Below, piece by piece: positions 1-8,105 of a DNA stretch of 64,000 nucleotides (positions within the stretch are counted from its first letter, which is position 1; each line of letters starts with the position of its first letter). The stretch is from contig CBDDHT010000004.1 in assembly GCA_965228615.1 (NCBI GenBank), forward strand, positions 682,001-746,000. The letters are read 5' to 3'. The notes under the pieces are model-generated. The model made no database searches. It was not told the DNA's origin and saw only the letters and a program-made list of their open reading frames with translations. A program made the position numbers and the translations under genes. This stretch comes from CBDDHT01 sp965228615 (GTDB lineage: Bacteria; Pseudomonadota; Alphaproteobacteria; Rhizobiales; Methyloligellaceae).

Positions 1-1
1 G

Positions 2-691
2 GCCGGCGATCTGCTCGTCTTCATAGACGACACCCAGTTGAAATCGCTAGAAGAAATGATGGCCGAGGTCGGTTATCTCGATGGCTCGCGCATGGCCAAT
101 GTCTTCAATATGCTGCGCTCGCGTGATCTGATCTGGCCCTATGTGGTCAACAACTATCTCCTTGGAAAAAAACCGTTCCCGTTCGACCTCCTATACTGGA
201 ACGCGGATTCGACGCGCATGCCAGCCGCCAATCATGGGTTCTATCTGCGGGAATTCTATAAGAACAACACATTTGCCAAAGGTCTGATGGAACTCAGCGG
301 CGAAAAGCTGAACCTGTCCAGAGTCGACATACCGATTTACGAGTTGGCGACGCGCGAAGATCATATTGCGCCCGCCGCTTCATGCTTTCGCGGTGCGAAG
401 CTTTTCGGCGGCCCCGTACGGTTCGTCTTGGCCGGATCGGGACATATTGCCGGCGTCGTCAATCCGCCGGAGAAGGTCAAATACCAACACTGGACATCCG
501 ATGGCGAGGCTCCGAGCCTGGAGGCCTGGATCGATCAGGCTGAGGAGCACCCGGGGTCTTGGTGGCCCGACTGGAGCGCCTGGCTCGCTGACAAATCCGG
601 CGAAATGGTCAAGGCACGCGTGCCAGGACGCGGCAAGCTCAAGGCCATCGAGGACGCGCCAGGGAGCTTTGTGAAAGTGCGCGGCGATTGA
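2..691 (+). CDS. phaC: Class I poly(3-hydroxyalkanoate) synthase PhaC, C-terminal part (5' end outside window)
   Basis: The reading frame is open from base 2, so the gene starts upstream of the window; about 229 codons remain. PhaC polymerises hydroxyacyl-CoA into storage polyester on the granule surface. Two parts of its Cys-Asp-His triad are visible: the Asp in REDHIAP (fragment residue 120) and the His in GSGHIAGVVNPP (residue 148). The nucleophilic Cys would lie upstream, out of view. The Trp-rich stretch HPGSWWPDW and the C-terminal PGRG segment are typical of class I enzymes. It ends 143 bp before the next gene on the same strand. Whether the missing part is intact cannot be judged. Confidence 0.95.
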   Translation, partial: AGDLLVFIDDTQLKSLEEMMAEVGYLDGSRMANVFNMLRSRDLIWPYVVNNYLLGKKPFPFDLLYWNADSTRMPAANHGFYLREFYKNNTFAKGLMELSGEKLNLSRVDIPIYELATREDHIAPAASCFRGAKLFGGPVRFVLAGSGHIAGVVNPPEKVKYQHWTSDGEAPSLEAWIDQAEEHPGSWWPDWSAWLADKSGEMVKARVPGRGKLKAIEDAPGSFVKVRGD

Positions 692-833
692 TCTTTCCTG
701 CCGTTCCCTGACCGGCCGCTTCGTTCATCGCCGAGTTCGTCCTTTTGTTGCCACGCCATTGTCGCATTTTGCATGATCCGTGTCGTGCAGATGGCTTTGC
801 GGGTGGCTTCAATTGGTCAGGGTGGAGTACGGT

Positions 834-2549
834 ATGGGGCAAGAGGACCAGAAACCGCGCGGCAACTTGCTGTCGCGGAGAAAAGCACTGAGGCTCGTCG
901 GCGCTGCAGGTCTGAGCATTCTTGCCGGCCCGTCGAGCGCTTTGGCGAGCTGTCGCTACAAGCTCTCGAAACGTCTATCCCTTGAGGGTCGTTTAATCAT
1001 CGACTCGCACTGCCACATCTTCAATCTCGCAGATCTCCCGGTGGAGCAGTTTCTTCGCAGGGTGCAATTCAGAGAGCAACCCTCTCCTTTTCTGGGTCAG
1101 ATCATACGCTTTGTAAAAAAGATGCAACGCCGGTCGATGGGCTACCGCACCGAAGTCAGACTGATCGACCGTCGCGGTGGCCCAACGAATGTTGCGAGTG
1201 CCCGAACGCGAGGCTTCCAAACTGGAGATGAGGATGCAGACCAGGCCCTTCAATTCGCTCTTGCCGACGCGCTGGAAAGCAAAAAGCCAAGCGGTACAAC
1301 ATATCGCGGCTTCAAGCCGAACGACGCCGAGGACGCGGCGGATGCTCAATTCAAGGATTTCCTGAAACGCAAATACGGCCTCCAGCAGGCGCCGGACGGA
1401 ACACTGACCAAAAAGACGACGCGGGGCTGGAAGACCACGACTTTCGACAACCCGGCAGAGGACGAGGCAAGTCGGACACTCGACTGGGGAAAGCTACTGA
1501 CACGATCGAGATTACGCATCTCCGACAATATGATCCGGACCTTTTCGCCATCGAAAGGGTTTGCGAGCGTCAACCTCTACACGCCAGCGCTGGTCGACTT
1601 CGAGAACTGGCTCAACGAACGCTCACCAACCTCGATTCCACAGCAGATCGATCTGCTGGAGCGCGTTACCGTCGCCCAGAGAGGCATCCTCCACGGCTTT
1701 GTTCCTTTCTGCCCATGGCGGCAGATCGACGAAGAAGCGAAAGGGCGCAGAAAGACTGCGCTCCACCGGGTTGAGGACGCCATCCTCAACCGTGGTTTCC
1801 TTGGCGTAAAGATTTACCCTCCCATGGGCTTTCGACCCATCGGCAACGCATCGCTGAAAACGAAGGATTTTCCTTCCCATCTTGCTCAGAAACCCTATGC
1901 AAAGGGCTTTGGGCGCGCCCTCGACCGCGCCATGCTCAAACTGTACGACCTGTGCATCAAGCACGATATCTGCATCATGGTTCACACAGCACCGACACAG
2001 GAAGCCGGCAGCGGTTACGAGCAACGGGCGCATCCAAAATATTGGCGGCAGGTTCTGGCGATGCCGCAATATGCCAAACTGCGAGTCAACTTGGCGCATT
2101 TCGGTGGTTTCGAACTTGCCGAGGACGGCAAGATCAGTTTCACCGATCCGAAAAGCTGGCATCACCATGTCGGCAAGGCACTGGTCGAGCATGACAATGT
2201 CTACGCCGATCTCTCCCACTTCGATCCACTACTGACAGACGGTTGCGATGCGCTTCGCGCCAATATGATCGCGTTCCTAAGAGCCTTCCCAGGAGCGGAG
2301 CGTAAAGTCATGTATGGCAGCGACTGGTCATTCATCTCGCGAGAGAAATTTCACGGCCGTTATCTGGAGACCATGGCGAGTTGGCTGATCCGTAAAGTCG
2401 TCGGCAAGAAGACGACCTACGACATTATGGGTCGCAACGCCGCAAACTATCTCGGGCTTCACCGAGGTCACGCCAATCGGAAGAGACTAGAGACCTTCTA
2501 CAAAGACTACGACATCTCCAAACCCGATTGGATGCAGCTGGTCGGCTGA
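834..2549 (+). CDS. Tat-exported amidohydrolase-family metal-dependent hydrolase
   Basis: The protein has 571 residues from the ATG at 834, which follows a GGGTGGAG ribosome-binding site; an in-frame ATG at 780 is possible but would bury the signal peptide. The N terminus carries a twin-arginine signal (SRRKALRLVG followed by a hydrophobic run), so the protein is probably exported folded with its metal. The body matches the amidohydrolase-2 pattern: a metal-binding DSHCHIF near residue 57, a HTAP segment after the middle, NLAHFGG, and YGSDW near the C terminus that supplies the late Asp. The substrate cannot be deduced. The roughly 200 residues between the first and later metal motifs are longer than in small family members. 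Confidence 0.8.
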   Translation: MGQEDQKPRGNLLSRRKALRLVGAAGLSILAGPSSALASCRYKLSKRLSLEGRLIIDSHCHIFNLADLPVEQFLRRVQFREQPSPFLGQIIRFVKKMQRRSMGYRTEVRLIDRRGGPTNVASARTRGFQTGDEDADQALQFALADALESKKPSGTTYRGFKPNDAEDAADAQFKDFLKRKYGLQQAPDGTLTKKTTRGWKTTTFDNPAEDEASRTLDWGKLLTRSRLRISDNMIRTFSPSKGFASVNLYTPALVDFENWLNERSPTSIPQQIDLLERVTVAQRGILHGFVPFCPWRQIDEEAKGRRKTALHRVEDAILNRGFLGVKIYPPMGFRPIGNASLKTKDFPSHLAQKPYAKGFGRALDRAMLKLYDLCIKHDICIMVHTAPTQEAGSGYEQRAHPKYWRQVLAMPQYAKLRVNLAHFGGFELAEDGKISFTDPKSWHHHVGKALVEHDNVYADLSHFDPLLTDGCDALRANMIAFLRAFPGAERKVMYGSDWSFISREKFHGRYLETMASWLIRKVVGKKTTYDIMGRNAANYLGLHRGHANRKRLETFYKDYDISKPDWMQLVG

Positions 2550-2551
2550 CT

Positions 2552-2571
2552 GCTCTTCCTAGGGAAAGAGC
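2552..2571. terminator. Hairpin between convergent genes, possible bidirectional terminator
   Basis: GCTCTT at 2552-2557 pairs with AAGAGC at 2566-2571 around an 8-base loop. It spans the gap between the amidohydrolase stop (2549) and the argC stop (2559) on the opposite strand and runs into the argC end. There is no clear T-run, so terminator function is inferred from position only. Confidence 0.35.
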
Positions 2572-3608
2572 GGCAACTGCTCCAGACCGGTCGTCTCGGG
2601 GAGTGAGAACATCAGATTGAAGTTCTGCACGGCCTGGCCGGCCGATCCCTTCACCAGATTATCCAGCGCCGAGATGACGATTGCGCGTCCCTTGATTCGA
2701 TCCGGGAAAACACTGATCGCACAATAGTTCGATCCGCGAACATGCTGCGTGCCGGCAATTTCGCCTTCGTCCAGTACGCGGACGAACGGAGATGACGCGT
2801 AACGATCGCTCAGTGCTTTTCTGAGATCGCCGGGTGTTGCCTCTCCTACGAGCCGAACATATGAGGTAATCAGTTCGCCACGACTCATGGGTACGAGATG
2901 GGGCGTGAAGTTCACCTGGACTTCATGGCCGGCGACGACCGACAGCTCCTGTTCGATTTCGGGGGCATGGCGATGCGTACCGACCGCATAAGGCGACAGC
3001 CCCTCCCCCGATTCCGTAAACATGGTGTTCTGTTTCAATGATCGCCCGGCACCAGAGACGCCCGACTTTGCATCCATGACGATGTCATCAGCAAGAATGA
3101 GACCGTCAGCCACAATCGGCAGAAGCGCCAGAAGCGCAGCCGTGGGATAGCAACCCGGGCATGCCACGAGCCGCGCGGTTGCGATGGCATCCCGATAGTA
3201 TTCCGTGAGACCGTAGACGGCACCGCTAAGCAGTTCGGGGGCCCCATGGGGACCGCCATACCACTGGGCATAGGTGTCGGTATCCCTAAGCCTGAAGTCG
3301 GCCGACATATCGACAACCTTGAGATTTCCGGGGAGGTCTGCAATGACTTGATGGGCGGTGCCATGCGGCAAACCGCAGAATACGACGTCGCAGCCGTTCC
3401 AGTCGATCTCGCTGGCCTCTTGCAGATCAGGAAGGCCGGTCATACCTAAATGCGGAAATACGCGCGACAGAGGCTGGCCCGCATGCGCCTTCGCGGCGAG
3501 TGCGACAATGTCCATCGAGGGATGGACATGAGCAAGACGGATGAGATCCGCACCGGTATATCCCGATGCGCCGATAACCCCGACCCGATATCTCTCCTGA
3601 CCAGTCAT
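2559..3608 (-). CDS. argC: N-acetyl-gamma-glutamyl-phosphate reductase
   Basis: The enzyme carries out the third step of arginine synthesis: NADPH-dependent reduction of N-acetylglutamyl phosphate to the semialdehyde, in the cytoplasm. The protein is 349 residues, normal for the family. It opens with the nucleotide-binding motif VGVIGASGYTGADLIRL and has the active-site cysteine in VACPGCYPTAA near residue 153. The substrate-binding segment GVSGAGR follows. It lies downstream of a NeuD-like gene and the rplM-rpsI pair on the same strand; argC near rpsI is common in Alphaproteobacteria. I see no ARG box or other regulatory site. Confidence 0.97.
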   Translation of the reverse strand: MTGQERYRVGVIGASGYTGADLIRLAHVHPSMDIVALAAKAHAGQPLSRVFPHLGMTGLPDLQEASEIDWNGCDVVFCGLPHGTAHQVIADLPGNLKVVDMSADFRLRDTDTYAQWYGGPHGAPELLSGAVYGLTEYYRDAIATARLVACPGCYPTAALLALLPIVADGLILADDIVMDAKSGVSGAGRSLKQNTMFTESGEGLSPYAVGTHRHAPEIEQELSVVAGHEVQVNFTPHLVPMSRGELITSYVRLVGEATPGDLRKALSDRYASSPFVRVLDEGEIAGTQHVRGSNYCAISVFPDRIKGRAIVISALDNLVKGSAGQAVQNFNLMFSLPETTGLEQLPLFP

Positions 3609-3683
3609 TATTCTTCACCTTGGTTTTCGGGAGTAGCAGCGATGGGCCCTACCACTCTCATAGAATGCGCATTTCCGTGTCTG

Positions 3684-4310
3684 TTAAATGGGTGCTGCGG
3701 GCACGCCTGCAACTCTTTCACCATCGGCAACATTGCGGATGACGGTGGCACCTGCACCGACAACGGCACCAACGCCAATTGAAACTCCTGGAATGATTGC
3801 GGCTCCGGTTCCCACAAATGCCCGTGCGCCATAGTTTACGGTGCCTGCAGAATGAACGCCGGGCGAGATCTGGACGAAATCCTCCAGAGCATTGTCGTGA
3901 TCGAGTGTTGCAGCGGTATTGACGATGCAACCGCGGCCGATCCGGCTATTTGCGTTGACGACGACGGCCGGCATCAACACGGTTCCACCAGCGACTGACG
4001 CCGTCTCCGAAAGGATAACGCTCGGGTGGATCAATGCAGGCAGTTCGTAACCGAGACCTTCCGATTCAGCAGTCAATTCGGCACGTCGGTCATTATCGCC
4101 TATAGCGATGAACAGCCTCGTCTCCGAAGGAGCGTATCCGCCAGGCAAATCACCCGGTCCAGACGCAACAATCGGGATCGCATTGACACTCTCGCCAATG
4201 TCTTTGGCTGTATCGCAGAATCCAACGACCGTAAGGCCAGCCGCTTGCGCGACCTCCGCACAAACGCGGCCGTGACCTCCGGCACCAATGATGATGAGTT
4301 TGCCAGCCAT
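3684..4310 (-). CDS. NeuD/PglD-like sugar O-acyltransferase (left-handed beta-helix)
   Basis: The ATG at 4310 has a good ribosome-binding site (GGGAGGTG) and gives 208 residues. The first third is a small Rossmann-like domain beginning KLIIIGAGGHGRV, as in PglD/NeuD. The rest shows hexapeptide-type repeats with regularly spaced Ile/Val and Gly, ending in a VAGVPAAP segment. Family members transfer an acetyl group from acetyl-CoA to a sugar or amino sugar used in glycans. It sits between rpsI and argC, far from any glycan locus, so the context does not reveal the acceptor. A role in modifying the polysaccharide made at 10.9-21 kb is possible but unproven. Confidence 0.8.
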   Translation of the reverse strand: MAGKLIIIGAGGHGRVCAEVAQAAGLTVVGFCDTAKDIGESVNAIPIVASGPGDLPGGYAPSETRLFIAIGDNDRRAELTAESEGLGYELPALIHPSVILSETASVAGGTVLMPAVVVNANSRIGRGCIVNTAATLDHDNALEDFVQISPGVHSAGTVNYGARAFVGTGAAIIPGVSIGVGAVVGAGATVIRNVADGERVAGVPAAPI

Positions 4311-4340
4311 TCGCACCTCCCGTCCCAACCCATAGGGTCT

Positions 4341-4365
4341 CGGCCTTGCCAATAAGGCAAGGCCG
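4341..4365 (-). terminator. Strong hairpin downstream of rpsI
   Basis: A perfect 10-bp stem (CGGCCTTGCC against GGCAAGGCCG) closes a 5-base loop, AATAA. It lies just after the rpsI stop and before the ATG of the NeuD-like gene, all on the minus strand. It probably ends or attenuates the rplM-rpsI transcript. No long T-run follows. Confidence 0.6.
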
Positions 4366-4382
4366 GACTGGATGCAGCCAAG

Positions 4383-4871
4383 TCAGCGCTTGGAGAACTG
4401 GAAGCTGCGGCGCGCTTTCGCACGGCCGTATTTCTTACGTTCCACAACACGTGCGTCACGCGTCAGGAATCCGCCTTTCTTCAAGGTCGGACGCAATTCT
4501 GGTTCATAGCGTGTCAAGGCCCGCGACAATCCGTGACGAACCGCCCCCGCCTGACCGGACAGACCACCACCGCGCACGGTGCATGAAACGTCGTATTGGT
4601 CGACTCGCTCAGCGGCAACCAATGGTTGTTTCAAGACCATCTGCAGGACCGGCCGGGCAAAGTATTTCGCAACGTCGCGGCCATTGACGACAATGCGTCC
4701 CGCTCCCGGCTTGATCCAAACGCGTGCGACCGCGTCCTTACGTTTGCCGGTCGCATAGGCACGCCCCTGACCGTCGAGCTCTTGTTCGTAGACCGGTCCC
4801 GTGACGGCCGCGTCTTCGCCACCGCCAAGCTCGCTCAAATCCGTGAGCGTCTTTGTTTCCTCTTCGGCCAT
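4383..4871 (-). CDS. rpsI: 30S ribosomal protein S9 (uS9)
   Basis: The 162-residue protein has the universal S9 core starting at YATGKRKDAVARVW and the conserved C-terminal tail ending SFQFSKR, which reaches the ribosomal P site. An acidic N-terminal extension of about 35 residues precedes the core, as in many Alphaproteobacteria. The gene starts 3 bp after the rplM stop, so the two are cotranscribed from the promoter upstream of rplM. Confidence 0.98.
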   Translation of the reverse strand: MAEEETKTLTDLSELGGGEDAAVTGPVYEQELDGQGRAYATGKRKDAVARVWIKPGAGRIVVNGRDVAKYFARPVLQMVLKQPLVAAERVDQYDVSCTVRGGGLSGQAGAVRHGLSRALTRYEPELRPTLKKGGFLTRDARVVERKKYGRAKARRSFQFSKR

Positions 4872-4874
4872 GGC

Positions 4875-5339
4875 CTACTCGCTCCTCGCATTCTTCCGAT
4901 TGAGACTGGCAACATCCAACGGCTCAGGCTGCTGTGCAGCATGTGGATGATCCGGTCCCTTATAAACCTTCAAGTTGCCCAACTGCTGGCGCCCGAGGGA
5001 GCCGGAAGGCAGCATCCGCTGGACCGCTTTCATGACCACTCGTTCCGGGTATTTCCCGTCAAGCACCTGATGAGCGTTCGTTGATTTGATACCGCCCGGA
5101 TAGCCTGTATGGCGGTAATAGACCTTGTCTTTGCGTTTCTTACCCGTGAACACCACCTGCTCCGCATTGACCACGACGACATTGTCGCCGCAGTCCATGT
5201 GAGGCGTAAAAATGGGTTTATGCTTGCCGCGCAGACGCGTTGCGATCAAAGCGGCGAGTCGACCGACAACCAGGCCTTTGGCGTCGATCAAAACCCATTT
5301 TTTCTCGATGTCCTTGGGCGTTGCCGAAAAAGTTTTCAT
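4875..5339 (-). CDS. rplM: 50S ribosomal protein L13 (uL13)
   Basis: The 154-residue protein has the usual L13 sequence: MKTFSATPKDIEKKWVLIDA at the start, the LRGKHKP segment, and HTGYPGG near the middle. L13 is an early assembly protein of the large subunit. It is the first gene of the rplM-rpsI operon. A typical sigma-70-like promoter lies about 50 bp upstream of the start codon. Confidence 0.98.
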   Translation of the reverse strand: MKTFSATPKDIEKKWVLIDAKGLVVGRLAALIATRLRGKHKPIFTPHMDCGDNVVVVNAEQVVFTGKKRKDKVYYRHTGYPGGIKSTNAHQVLDGKYPERVVMKAVQRMLPSGSLGRQQLGNLKVYKGPDHPHAAQQPEPLDVASLNRKNARSE

Positions 5340-5393
5340 GGCTCACGTCCTCAAAGTTCGAATTCATTCGGCCGCGCACTGGCCGCAGGACGG

Positions 5394-5422
5394 GTTCTAG
5401 ACCCAACTATGCCGCCCGTCAA
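5394..5422 (-). promoter_or_regulatory. Predicted sigma-70-type promoter for rplM-rpsI
   Basis: On the minus strand TTGACG (5422-5417) is followed by a 17-base spacer and TAGAAC (5399-5394). This matches the housekeeping promoter style of Alphaproteobacteria, where the -35 box is better conserved than the -10. The -10 box ends 54 bp before the rplM ATG. Confidence 0.65.
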
Positions 5423-5470
5423 TGAAAGTTATTGCCATTTTTTCTATAAAAATCAGCCATCTACAAATAT

Positions 5471-5484
5471 GGTATTATAATACC
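5471..5484. repeat. Perfect 14-bp AT-rich palindrome
   Basis: GGTATTATAATACC is a perfect palindrome directly abutting the stop codon of the thioesterase gene (5485) and upstream of the rplM promoter, inside an unusually AT-rich stretch. It could be a terminator stem for the thioesterase or a protein-binding site acting on rplM. The function is unknown. Confidence 0.5.
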
Positions 5485-5934
5485 TTATTCGTGAGGCGGG
5501 ATTGAGTAAGTGGCCACCGCATGGGCTGCTGGATCGTCTTCTCCGTCAGAGTACAGCCCCACCTCCCCCACGGCCAACCGCCGGCCCAGTTTGATCAATT
5601 TAACCGTGCCGATCATATCGCGCGCGCTCGGCCTACGCAGAAAATTGATACTGAGATTTGTCGTAACAGCGAGAGGAACAGGACCGATTGCAGCGAGAAT
5701 TGCGACATAGATGCTGAGATCTGCCAACATGAACATTGCCGGACCATGGATGGTTCCTCCCGGCCGCAGCAACCGATCTTCGAATTTGAGGCGCAACCGG
5801 GCGCCCAGTGGCCAGACATCCTCGATAACAATCGCCGGTCCGCTTTCGTGCCGCTCGGGAAACACTTCATCGAGATAGACCGTCACGTCGTCGGCGGACA
5901 TTCTCGTAGAGCCGGCACCAGGATCTTTCTGCAC
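5485..5934 (-). CDS. PaaI-type hotdog-fold acyl-CoA thioesterase
   Basis: The 149-residue protein has the hotdog domain: GGTIHGPAMFMLADLS, which forms the central helix and active-site region, then strands around VTTNLSINFLRRP and a final AVATYSIPP. PaaI-like enzymes hydrolyse aryl- or acyl-CoA thioesters. The GTG start at 5934 has an AAGGTG site about 8 bases upstream; an in-frame ATG at 5901 lacks one. It is transcribed towards rplM. The next gene diverges from it, so the AT-poor gap near 5940-6060 must hold both promoters. Confidence 0.85.
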   Translation of the reverse strand: MQKDPGAGSTRMSADDVTVYLDEVFPERHESGPAIVIEDVWPLGARLRLKFEDRLLRPGGTIHGPAMFMLADLSIYVAILAAIGPVPLAVTTNLSINFLRRPSARDMIGTVKLIKLGRRLAVGEVGLYSDGEDDPAAHAVATYSIPPHE

Positions 5935-6061
5935 TTTGTTACACCTTTTTATGGCCAGTCATGGGCCGTCTCCCTTGCCAATCGTACGCGGGCTGCCCCA
6001 TATGGCGTGGCCTGCGGTCCAACAAGGCCCGCGGTCGATGGTTCAGGCGGGGATCCCACCA

Positions 6062-6634
6062 ATGATCGGCTATTTGACGAGACTGACTATCGTGATTTTG
6101 CTCGCTGCTCCAGTTTTGGGGACGTCCGACACGACAGATGCTCAACCTTCGGTGCAGCAGGTGCCGCTCAACCCGGACCTGGTGAAGCGGTTCCTGAAGA
6201 CCTATCCAGAGCTACAGACTCTCAGCAAGAAATACGAGCAAAACCAGCCAAAGCGCGACAGTAATAATCCGCTGGAAGCACTTTCTTCTTTCATGACGCA
6301 CCATGAAGCACGCAAGGATATGGAGAGCGTCTTAAAGGCACATGGATTCAACGGCTTTCCAGATTGGATCAAGGTCGCCGGGAGCGTCGCTCTCGCCTAT
6401 GGTTTCGCCAAGTCCGGCAAGTCGGCAGACGACCTCGGCGCCCAGGCCGACGACGCGATCGCCAAGATCCGAAATAGTCCGCAGATGACGGAACAGCAAA
6501 AAGCTCAGATGATCGAGCTTCTGGAACGCCAACGGGGCGTTGTGGCGCAATTCAGGCCTCTGTCTGGCAATGTCACACTCGTTAAGAGCATGTTGGCTGA
6601 AATTGCGGCAGTGATGGACTCCAAGTCACCTTAA
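6062..6634 (+). CDS. Exported hypothetical alpha-helical protein
   Basis: I do not recognise a named family. From the ATG at 6062 the protein has 190 residues and begins with a signal peptide (MIGYLTRLTIVILLAAPVLG). The mature part is predominantly helical and charged, with a Gln/Glu/Lys-rich segment near MTEQQKAQMIELLERQRGVV, and no cysteine. An open frame extends upstream to 5936, but those codons would precede the signal peptide and have no support. It lies 34 bp before the enoyl-CoA hydratase-like gene, so the two may be cotranscribed. A periplasmic location is inferred. Confidence 0.6.
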   Translation: MIGYLTRLTIVILLAAPVLGTSDTTDAQPSVQQVPLNPDLVKRFLKTYPELQTLSKKYEQNQPKRDSNNPLEALSSFMTHHEARKDMESVLKAHGFNGFPDWIKVAGSVALAYGFAKSGKSADDLGAQADDAIAKIRNSPQMTEQQKAQMIELLERQRGVVAQFRPLSGNVTLVKSMLAEIAAVMDSKSP

Positions 6635-6668
6635 TCTATGCTGGCGCCAGTATTGGTGTCTTACAACG

Positions 6669-7511
6669 GTGAACGATATGGCAATGGTTACTGACGATCG
6701 CAGCACTTCAAGCAGTAGAAAAGACGATGTGCTCATTCGCGAGGATGTCGGCCACATCGCGTTTCTGACGCTCAATCGTCCCAGGGCGCGCAACAGCCTG
6801 TCGGAAGGGCTTATGGCTGCACTTCAAAAAGCGTTCGGAGAGATTTCGACATCAAAGGCCGTCAGAGTCTGCGTTCTCAAGGCAAACGGTCCTGTCTTTT
6901 CAGCCGGACATGATCTCAAGGAATTGGCGGCCGGTAGGCAGGCAGGGGATGGAGGCAAAGCCTACTTCGAAGGCATCTTTGCGCAATGTTCCAAGCTGAT
7001 GCAGACAATTGTGAACTGCCCCAAACCCGTTATCGCTGCGGTTGAAGGAACCGCGACCGCTGCGGGCGCCCAGCTCGTTGCCAGTTGCGACCTTGCCGTC
7101 GCAAGCTCTGACGCGCACTTCGCAACACCTGGCGTCAACATCGGACTTTTCTGTTCGACTCCAATGGTCGCCGTGAGCCGTAATGTCTCTCGCAAGCATG
7201 CCATGGAGATGTTGTTGCTTGGCGATATGGTTTCTGCCGAGCGCGCATGTGAATTCGGTTTGATCAATCGTGTCGTGCCTCAGGCCGAAGTGGTGACCGA
7301 GGCCACTGGCATCGCCGAGCAGATTGCTTCGAAATCACCGGTCACGGTCGCAATCGGGAAGGAAGCCTTTTATCGGCAGGCGGAATTGTCACTGTCCGAA
7401 GCCTACGCCTATACGAGTGATGTCATGATCGGCAATATGCTCCATAAAGACGCGGAAGAAGGCATTGGCGCATTCCTTGAGAAACGCCAACCCAAGTGGC
7501 AGGACGATTAG
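6669..7511 (+). CDS. Crotonase-family protein (ECHDC3-like), catalytic glutamates absent
   Basis: The 280-residue protein has the crotonase fold: FSAGHDLKEL for CoA and oxyanion binding, and a conserved C terminus. The two glutamates that act in true enoyl-CoA hydratase are missing. The segment that is GGCEL in the enzyme reads AGAQL here, and the QPE motif reads TPG within HFATPGVNIGLF. This pattern is that of the ECHDC3-like branch, so hydratase activity is unlikely and the reaction is unknown. The GTG at 6669 and an ATG at 6678 are both possible starts. It is followed by a CoA-binding protein 30 bp downstream. Confidence 0.85.
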   Translation: MNDMAMVTDDRSTSSSRKDDVLIREDVGHIAFLTLNRPRARNSLSEGLMAALQKAFGEISTSKAVRVCVLKANGPVFSAGHDLKELAAGRQAGDGGKAYFEGIFAQCSKLMQTIVNCPKPVIAAVEGTATAAGAQLVASCDLAVASSDAHFATPGVNIGLFCSTPMVAVSRNVSRKHAMEMLLLGDMVSAERACEFGLINRVVPQAEVVTEATGIAEQIASKSPVTVAIGKEAFYRQAELSLSEAYAYTSDVMIGNMLHKDAEEGIGAFLEKRQPKWQDD

Positions 7512-7541
7512 GCTCACGACGCCTCTCGGAGTTCCCCTGAT

Positions 7542-8054
7542 ATGAACCATGATTGGTATTCGGATGCCTACATCCGAAGCATTCTCATGACTCACAAAAC
7601 CTTTGCGATGGTCGGTGCAAGTGCCAACAAAGTGCGCCCGAGCTATTTCGCCATGAAGTACCTTATCGATAAGGGTTTTCGGGTCATTCCTGTCAACCCG
7701 GGCTATGCGGGTAAGACACTCGTCGGCGAGACATTCTACGCAGGCCTGAAAGACATCCCGGAGCCGATCGAAATCGTCGACATCTTTCGCAATGCCGAGG
7801 CGGCTCTGGAGATCACAAAGAGCGCCATCGAAATCGGCGCCAAGGTCGTTTGGATGCAACTTGGCGTTCGCAATGACGAAGCTGCCCGCATTGCCGAGGA
7901 TGCCGGACTTTTGGTCGTTATGAACCGATGCCCAAAGATCGAATATGGCCGGCTCTGCGGCGAGATCAAATGGGCGGGCGTCAATCCGAGAACGATCTCA
8001 TCGAGGCGACCGAAACTCGCCGAGCGAGGATTTCAGCACCGTGTCTTGGGCTAG
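7542..8054 (+). CDS. CoA-binding (CoA_binding_2) domain protein
   Basis: The 170-residue protein consists of one Rossmann-like CoA-binding domain: KTFAMVGASANKVRPSYFAM at the start, the VNPGYAG and DIFRNAE segments, and the typical ending VVMNRCPKIEYGRL. Proteins of this type bind CoA or acyl-CoA; no catalytic residues are apparent. It sits between the ECHDC3-like gene and O-acetylhomoserine sulfhydrylase, an arrangement I recognise from related genomes. The role is probably regulatory or connected to acyl-CoA metabolism. Confidence 0.85.
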   Translation: MNHDWYSDAYIRSILMTHKTFAMVGASANKVRPSYFAMKYLIDKGFRVIPVNPGYAGKTLVGETFYAGLKDIPEPIEIVDIFRNAEAALEITKSAIEIGAKVVWMQLGVRNDEAARIAEDAGLLVVMNRCPKIEYGRLCGEIKWAGVNPRTISSRRPKLAERGFQHRVLG

Positions 8055-8105
8055 GGCCTCGATTCTGGAGCAACAAGACGGATCAATCCGATTTTGGAGG
8101 AAGAT

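Noticed and set aside
8055..8105. SAM-II riboswitch before metY
   Set aside because: The gap is only about 50 bp and lacks the SAM-II consensus.
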